The translations under genes were made by a program, and so were the position numbers. Shown here piece after piece: positions 9,556-14,490 of a stretch of DNA of 14,490 bases; position 1 is the first letter of the stretch; every line of letters begins with the position of its first letter. The stretch comes from Actinomycetota bacterium. Lineage in GTDB: Bacteria > Actinomycetota > Actinomycetes > Streptosporangiales > Streptosporangiaceae. The notes below the pieces were generated by a model. It was not told the origin of the DNA. It worked only from the letters and a program-made list of their open reading frames with translations, and searched no databases. The DNA is taken from positions 1 to 14,490 of the forward strand of contig QGUZ01000115.1 of NCBI GenBank assembly GCA_003242605.1. The letters are read 5' to 3'.

Positions 9556-10566
9556 GTGCCGGTGAACAACCCGGGCGAGGAGGATGCCGAGGTCGTGAGC
9601 GGGCCCGAGGAGGAGGGCGGGCGATGGGATCGCCGACACGGTCCGAAGGTGGTCGCACTCGGCGGGGGCCACGGGCTGTTCGCCGCGCTGTCGGCGCTGC
9701 GGCGGGTCACCGATGACCTGACCGCCGTGGTCACCGTCGCCGACGACGGCGGCTCCAGCGGCCGGCTGCGCCGGGAGCTCGGCGTGCTGCCGCCGGGCGA
9801 CCTGCGCATGGCGCTCGCCGCGCTGTGCGGCGACGACGAGTGGGGGCAGACCTGGAGCCGGGTGGTGCAGCACCGGTTCCGCAGCGAGGGCGAGCTGCAC
9901 GGCCACGCGGTCGGCAACCTGCTCATCGTCGCGCTGTGGGAGCTGCTCGGCGACCCGGTCGCCGGGCTCGACTGGGTGGGCCGGCTGCTGCGCGCGCACG
10001 GCCGGGTGCTGCCGATGGCGTCGGTGCCGCTTGACATCGAGGCCGAGGTGGAGCTCGGCGGCGAGATCACCACGGTGCGCGGCCAGGTGGCCTGCGCGCT
10101 CACCCCCGGCCGGGTGCTGGGGATCTCGCTCGTGCCGGAGAACCCGCCCGCCTGCCCGGAGGCGGTGCGCGCGGTGCGCGAGGCCGACTGGGTGGTGTTC
10201 GGCCCCGGGTCGTGGTTCACCAGCGTGCTGCCGCACCTGATGGTGCCGGAGCTCGCCGAGGCCCTGCACGACACCGCCGCGCGGCGCCTGGTCAACCTCA
10301 ACCTCGCCCCGCAGCCGGGCGAGACCGACGGCTTCTCCCCCCAGAAGCACCTGGAGGTGCTCCAGCAGCACGCCCCGGACCTGCGCGTGGACGTGGTGCT
10401 CGCGGACCGGTCCGTGGTGGAGGACGCGGCCCTGCTCGAGAAGGCCGCCGGGGCCCTCGGCGGGCGGCTCGTCCTCGCCGACGTGGCGGACGCCGGCGGC
10501 GCCCCACGCCACGACCCACGACGTCTTGCCCCGATCCTGGCCGAGATTTTCCACGGGAAACGGTGA
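9556..10566 (+). CDS. yvcK: YvcK/CofD-like protein (gluconeogenesis factor family)
   Basis: YvcK proteins affect carbon-source use, cell shape and cell-wall synthesis; homologues bind UDP-sugars, and the mycobacterial one is CuvA. The fold resembles CofD, but the family does not make coenzyme F420. The 336 residues include ALGGGHGLFAALSALRR (GGGHG, 36-40), VTVADDGGSSGRL (62-71 core), LPPGDLRMALAALC, HAVGNLLIVALWE, FGPGSWFTSVLPHL and LNLAPQPGETDGFSPQ, which are all family landmarks. The start is ambiguous: GTG 9556 and in-frame GTG 9562 each have GTGAGG five bases upstream (9545-9550 and 9551-9556), because the hexamer is directly repeated. The gene lies between rapZ and whiA as in other actinobacteria. 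Confidence 0.94.
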   Translation: MPVNNPGEEDAEVVSGPEEEGGRWDRRHGPKVVALGGGHGLFAALSALRRVTDDLTAVVTVADDGGSSGRLRRELGVLPPGDLRMALAALCGDDEWGQTWSRVVQHRFRSEGELHGHAVGNLLIVALWELLGDPVAGLDWVGRLLRAHGRVLPMASVPLDIEAEVELGGEITTVRGQVACALTPGRVLGISLVPENPPACPEAVRAVREADWVVFGPGSWFTSVLPHLMVPELAEALHDTAARRLVNLNLAPQPGETDGFSPQKHLEVLQQHAPDLRVDVVLADRSVVEDAALLEKAAGALGGRLVLADVADAGGAPRHDPRRLAPILAEIFHGKR

Positions 10567-10572
10567 AGCGCG

Positions 10573-10600
10573 TTGGCTGGGACGCCTCGTGCGAGACACT
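10573..10600 (+). promoter_or_regulatory. Tentative whiA promoter with a GACAC motif
   Basis: In the 68 bases between yvcK and whiA, TTGGCT (10573-10578) and GACACT (10595-10600) are 16 bases apart and could be a weak -35/-10 pair. GACAC (10595-10599) is also the core sequence bound by WhiA in Streptomyces, so autoregulation is possible. A single 5-base match is weak evidence. Confidence 0.25.
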
Positions 10601-10634
10601 GAACAGGAGCCGATTGGGGGAGGTCGAAGAGCGT

Positions 10635-11615
10635 ATGGCCATGACGGGCGTGGTGAAGGACGAGCTGAGCCGCCTGCCGGTGCTCAAGCCGTGCTGCCGG
10701 AAGGCCGAGGTGTCGACGCTGCTGCGGTTCGCGAGCGGCCTGCATCTGGTCGGCGGCCGCATCGTGATCGAGGCGGAGCTCGACACCAACGCCGCGGCCC
10801 GCAGGCTGATCAAGGACATCGGCGAGGTGTTCGGCCATCGCGCCGAGGTGCTCGTGCTCCAGCCCGCCGGGCTGCGCAAGGGCGCCCGGTACGTGGTGCG
10901 GGTGCACCGGGACGGCGAGGCGCTCGCCCGGCAGACCGGCCTCATCGACAACCACGGGCGGCCGGTGCGCGGCCTGCCCCGGCAGGTCGTCTCGGGGGGG
11001 ACCTGCGACGCGGAGGCCGCCTGGCGCGGGGCGTTCCTCGCCCACGGGTCGCTCACCGAGCCCGGCAGGTCGATGTCGCTGGAGGTCACCTGCCCCGGCC
11101 CGGAGGCCGCGCTCGCCCTCGTCGGCGCGGCGCGCCGGCTGAAGATCCACGCCAAGGCGCGCGAGGTGCGCGGGGTGGACCGGGTGGTGGTGCGCGACGG
11201 CGACGCGATCAGCGCGATGCTCACCCGGCTCGGCGCGCACGACAGCGTGCTCGCCTGGGAGGAGCGCCGGATGCGCCGTGAGGTGCGGGCCACCGCGAAC
11301 CGGCTGGCGAATTTCGACGACGCCAACCTGCGCCGTTCGGCGCGGGCCGCGGTCGCCGCGGGGGCGCGGGTGCAGCGCGCCCTGGAGATCCTCGGCGACG
11401 ACGCGCCGCCGCACCTGGTGGCGGCCGGCAAGCTGCGGCTCGAGCACAAGCAGGCCTCCCTGGAGGAGCTCGGCCAGATCGCCGACCCGCCGCTCACCAA
11501 GGACGCGATCGCGGGCCGGATCCGGCGCCTGCTGGCCATGGCCGACAAGCGCGCGATGGAGCTCGGGCTGCCCACCACCGAGGCGAGTCTCACGGCCGAC
11601 ATGCTCGCTCCCTGA
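10635..11615 (+). CDS. whiA: WhiA sporulation/division transcriptional regulator
   Basis: WhiA controls the switch from hyphal growth to septation together with WhiB in Streptomyces and is conserved across Gram-positive bacteria. The 326 residues open MAMTGVVKDELSRLP, as in Streptomyces. The N-terminal part is the LAGLIDADG-like fold without nuclease activity (CCRKAEVSTLLRF, VSGGTCDAEAAWRGAFLAHGSLTEPG). The C-terminal part is the helix-turn-helix DNA-binding domain (ANRLANFDDANLRRS, LEELGQIADPPLTKDAIAGRIRRL). I chose ATG 10635 by family length and N-terminus, although the frame is open much further upstream inside yvcK. GGAGG (10618-10622) is somewhat distant and GAAGAG (10626-10631) is closer but weaker. 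Its presence suggests a differentiating or filamentous actinomycete but does not prove sporulation. Confidence 0.96.
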   Translation: MAMTGVVKDELSRLPVLKPCCRKAEVSTLLRFASGLHLVGGRIVIEAELDTNAAARRLIKDIGEVFGHRAEVLVLQPAGLRKGARYVVRVHRDGEALARQTGLIDNHGRPVRGLPRQVVSGGTCDAEAAWRGAFLAHGSLTEPGRSMSLEVTCPGPEAALALVGAARRLKIHAKAREVRGVDRVVVRDGDAISAMLTRLGAHDSVLAWEERRMRREVRATANRLANFDDANLRRSARAAVAAGARVQRALEILGDDAPPHLVAAGKLRLEHKQASLEELGQIADPPLTKDAIAGRIRRLLAMADKRAMELGLPTTEASLTADMLAP

Positions 11616-11631
11616 GGCATCGGGGGGTCGG

Positions 11632-11643
11632 TGGTCTAAACCA
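11632..11643. promoter_or_regulatory. DasR-like (GntR-family) operator candidate
   Basis: TGGTCTAAACCA has TGGT/ACCA arms and closely resembles the core of the Streptomyces DasR responsive element, ASTGGTCTAGACCAST. About 13 of 16 positions match across 11630-11645. DasR is controlled by GlcN-6-P and GlcNAc-6-P. The site covers the -35 region of the gap promoter, where a bound protein would be expected to repress. A related GntR/HutC-type regulator could bind instead. Confidence 0.4.
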
Positions 11644-11660
11644 ATCGAGACCGGTATAGG
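11632..11660 (+). promoter_or_regulatory. Putative promoter of the gap-pgk-tpiA operon
   Basis: TGGTCT (11632-11637) as a weak -35 and TATAGG (11655-11660) as a good -10 are separated by exactly 17 bases. Transcription would begin near 11667, leaving a leader of about 66 bases that contains a hairpin and a strong ribosome binding site. TAGGGT at 11657-11662 is an alternative -10. Confidence 0.5.
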
Positions 11661-11691
11661 GTCTGTGCTGAGAGGCAATCAAGGAATCTCC

Positions 11692-11710
11692 GGGCCCTCA
11701 TCGAGGGCCC
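11692..11710 (+). other. Hairpin in the gap leader
   Basis: GGGCCCTC (11692-11699) and GAGGGCCC (11703-11710) form a perfect 8-bp stem with a 3-base loop. It lies downstream of the predicted transcription start and ends 10 bases before the AGGAG ribosome site. No U-run follows, so it is more likely an mRNA-stabilising 5' structure or regulatory element than a terminator. It could also be read as a U-less terminator for whiA if the gap promoter call is wrong. Confidence 0.5.
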
Positions 11711-11732
11711 ACTACGCATGAGGAGATGTGCC

Positions 11733-12736
<1,004 letters not shown>

Positions 12737-12737
<1 letters not shown>

Positions 12738-13939
12738 TGAAGACCATCGAGGATCTCGACGTCAAGGGCCGGCGCGTCCTGCTCCGCGCCGACCTCAACG
12801 TTCCGCTCGACGGTGATGTGATCACCGACGACCGGCGCATCACCGCGTCGCTGCCGACGATCCGGGCGCTGACCGAGCGCGGCGCCCGGGTCCTGGTCTG
12901 CGCCCACCTGGGCCGGCCCAAGGGCAAGGTGATGCCCGAGTACTCGCTCGCCCCGGTCGCGCGGCGGCTGGGCGAGCTGCTCGGCACCGAGGTCCGCTTC
13001 GCCTCCGACGTCGTCGGCGACTCGGCCCGCCAGGTCGCCGAGTCGCTCGCCGACGGCGAGGTCGGCCTGCTGGAGAACCTGCGCTTCGAGCCCGGGGAGA
13101 CGAGCAAGGACGACGCCGAGCGCGGCGCGTTCGCCGAGAAGCTCGCCTCCCTTGCCGAGCTGTACGTCGGCGACGGGTTCGGCGCGGTGCACCGCAAGCA
13201 CGCCAGCGTCTACGACGTGCCCAAGCGGCTGCCGCACGCGGCCGGCCGGCTGGTGTTCGCCGAGGTCGAGGTGCTGCGCAAGCTCACCGAGAACCCGGCC
13301 CGGCCGTACGTGGTGGTGCTCGGCGGCGCCAAGGTGTCCGACAAGCTCGGCGTCATCGAGAACCTGCTCAAGAAGGTGGACCGGCTGCTCATCGGCGGCG
13401 GCATGGCCTACACCTTCCTCGCCGCGCAGGGCCACGAGGTGGGCGACTCGCTGCTCCAGGCCGACCAGATCGAGCAGGTGCGCGGGTTCATCGCCGAGGC
13501 CGAACGGCGCGGCGTCGAGCTCGTGCTGCCGGTGGACGTGCTCGCCGCGACCCACTTCGCCGCGGACGCGCCGCACGAGGTGGTCGAGGCGACCGCGATC
13601 CCGTCCGGCCGGCAGGGCCTCGACATCGGGCCCAAGACCCGGGAGCTGTTCGCGCAGAAGCTCGCGGACGCGGCCACGGTGTTCTGGAACGGCCCGATGG
13701 GCGTGTTCGAGTTCGACGCCTTCTCCGGCGGCACCCGGGCCGTCGCCGAGGCGCTCGTCGCGTCGAAGGGCTTCACCGTGGTCGGCGGCGGCGACTCGGC
13801 CGCGGCGGTGCGCAAGCTCGGCCTGCCCGAGGACGGGTTCTCGCACATCTCCACCGGCGGCGGCGCGAGCCTGGAGTACCTCGAGGGCAAGACCCTCCCC
13901 GGCCTCGCGGCCCTGGACGCCTACCCGCAGGAGGGCTGA
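12737..13939 (+). CDS. pgk: Phosphoglycerate kinase
   Basis: This enzyme transfers the acyl phosphate of 1,3-bisphosphoglycerate to ADP, using the product of the preceding gene. The 400 residues have the normal two-domain layout. The N-terminal substrate domain contains VLLRADLNVPLDGD, AHLGRPKG, LLENLRFEPGE and FGAVHRKHAS. The C-terminal nucleotide domain contains VLGGAKVSDKLGVIENLL, WNGPMGVFEFDAFSGGT, VVGGGDSAAAV and HISTGGGASLEYLEGKTLPGL. ATG 12737 overlaps the gap stop by one base and has no strong ribosome site of its own, so it probably depends on translation of gap. No key residue appears lost. Confidence 0.97.
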
Positions 13940-13942
13940 ACG

Positions 13943-14490
13943 GTGAGCACGCCGGCCCGCAAGCCGCTCATGGCGGGCAACTGGAAGATGAACCTCAACC
14001 ACCTCGAGGCGATCGCGCACGTCCAGAAGCTGGCGTTCGCGCTCACCGACGCCGACTACGAGCGGGTCGAGGTGGTGGTTCTCCCGCCGTTCACCGACCT
14101 GCGCGGGGTGCAGACCCTGGTCGACGCGGACAAGCTGCGCATCGGGTACGGCGCGCAGGACCTGTCCGTGCACGACTCGGGCGCCTACACCGGCGAGATC
14201 TCCGGCGCCATGCTCGCCAAGCTCGGCTGCCGGTACGTGCTCGCCGGGCACTCCGAGCGGCGGCAGTACCACGGGGAGGACGACGAGACCGTCAACGGCA
14301 AGGTCAAGGCCGCGCTGCGGCACTCGATCACCCCGATCGTGTGCGTCGGCGAGGGCCTGCCGGTGCGCCGCGAGGGCCGCCACATCGCCTTCACCCTCGA
14401 CCAGGTGGACGGGGCCCTGAAGGGCCTCACCGCCGACGAGGCGAAGAAGATCGTGATCGCCTACGAGCCGGTGTGGGCGATCGGCACCGG
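13943..14490 (+). CDS. tpiA: Triosephosphate isomerase, cut by window edge
   Basis: This enzyme interconverts dihydroxyacetone phosphate and glyceraldehyde-3-phosphate, feeding gap. Only the first 182 codons are in the window, about 70% of the usual 250-260 residues. The catalytic residues are visible: K15 in GNWKMN, H103 in AGHSERR, and E175 in AYEPVWAIGTG at the very edge. GTG 13943 starts 3 bases after the pgk stop and has AGGAGG (13929-13934) 8 bases upstream, the strongest ribosome site in the window. The frame is intact up to the edge. It is the third gene of a gap-pgk-tpiA operon; secG often follows in actinobacteria, but that lies outside. Confidence 0.96.
   Translation, partial: MSTPARKPLMAGNWKMNLNHLEAIAHVQKLAFALTDADYERVEVVVLPPFTDLRGVQTLVDADKLRIGYGAQDLSVHDSGAYTGEISGAMLAKLGCRYVLAGHSERRQYHGEDDETVNGKVKAALRHSITPIVCVGEGLPVRREGRHIAFTLDQVDGALKGLTADEAKKIVIAYEPVWAIGT

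Noticed and set aside
10212..10634. N-terminal extension of whiA into yvcK
   Set aside because: The extension is out-of-frame yvcK sequence rich in Arg/Pro/Ala. WhiA family length and N-terminus match ATG 10635.
11718..11732. gap start at ATG 11718
   Set aside because: It would put the strong AGGAG ribosome site inside the coding region and add residues not seen in the family.

Overview
The window is a stretch of very GC-rich chromosome from a high-GC Gram-positive actinomycete. The gene order uvrA, Rieske protein, uvrC, rapZ, yvcK, whiA, gap, pgk, tpiA matches the conserved Streptomyces-type arrangement. The presence of whiA, frequent GTG starts, strong G/C bias at third codon positions and an actinobacterial-type UvrC all agree with this. 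A Streptosporangiales-like genome is my best guess, but the genus cannot be fixed by eye. All genes lie on the + strand.

Left part (1-6440): a short non-coding leader carries an imperfect 12-bp tandem repeat and a very good match to the RecA-NDp/PafBC DNA-damage promoter in front of uvrA. After uvrA and a GC-rich hairpin comes a Tat-type lipoprotein with a Rieske 2Fe-2S domain, preceded by a perfect 16-bp palindrome. Then comes an 841-residue ClpC-like protein. It keeps the complete HSP100 layout (double N-domain, D1, UVR-type middle domain, D2), but its catalytic, metal-binding, sensor and pore-loop residues are replaced, and the ClpP-docking loop appears deleted. This apparent pseudo-unfoldase is the most unusual item in the window.

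Middle part (6441-11615): uvrC seems to have its own leaderless promoter. It overlaps rapZ by 4 bp, and yvcK and whiA follow. This is the actinobacterial uvrC-rapZ-yvcK-whiA cluster. It joins nucleotide excision repair to amino-sugar and cell-wall signalling proteins and a sporulation/division regulator.

Right part (11616-14490): gap, pgk and tpiA form a tightly packed lower-glycolysis operon with its own promoter, and tpiA is cut by the window edge. The -35 region of that promoter overlaps TGGTCTAAACCA, which resembles a DasR (GntR-family) operator, and its leader carries a perfect 8-bp hairpin. RapZ, YvcK and DasR all belong to families tied to GlcN-6-P or UDP-GlcNAc. The locus may therefore share an amino-sugar theme, which is inference.

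No tRNA, rRNA, CRISPR array, insertion sequence or prophage gene was seen. No gene-free stretch exceeds 300 bases. All family alignments and motif matches were made by eye from memory.
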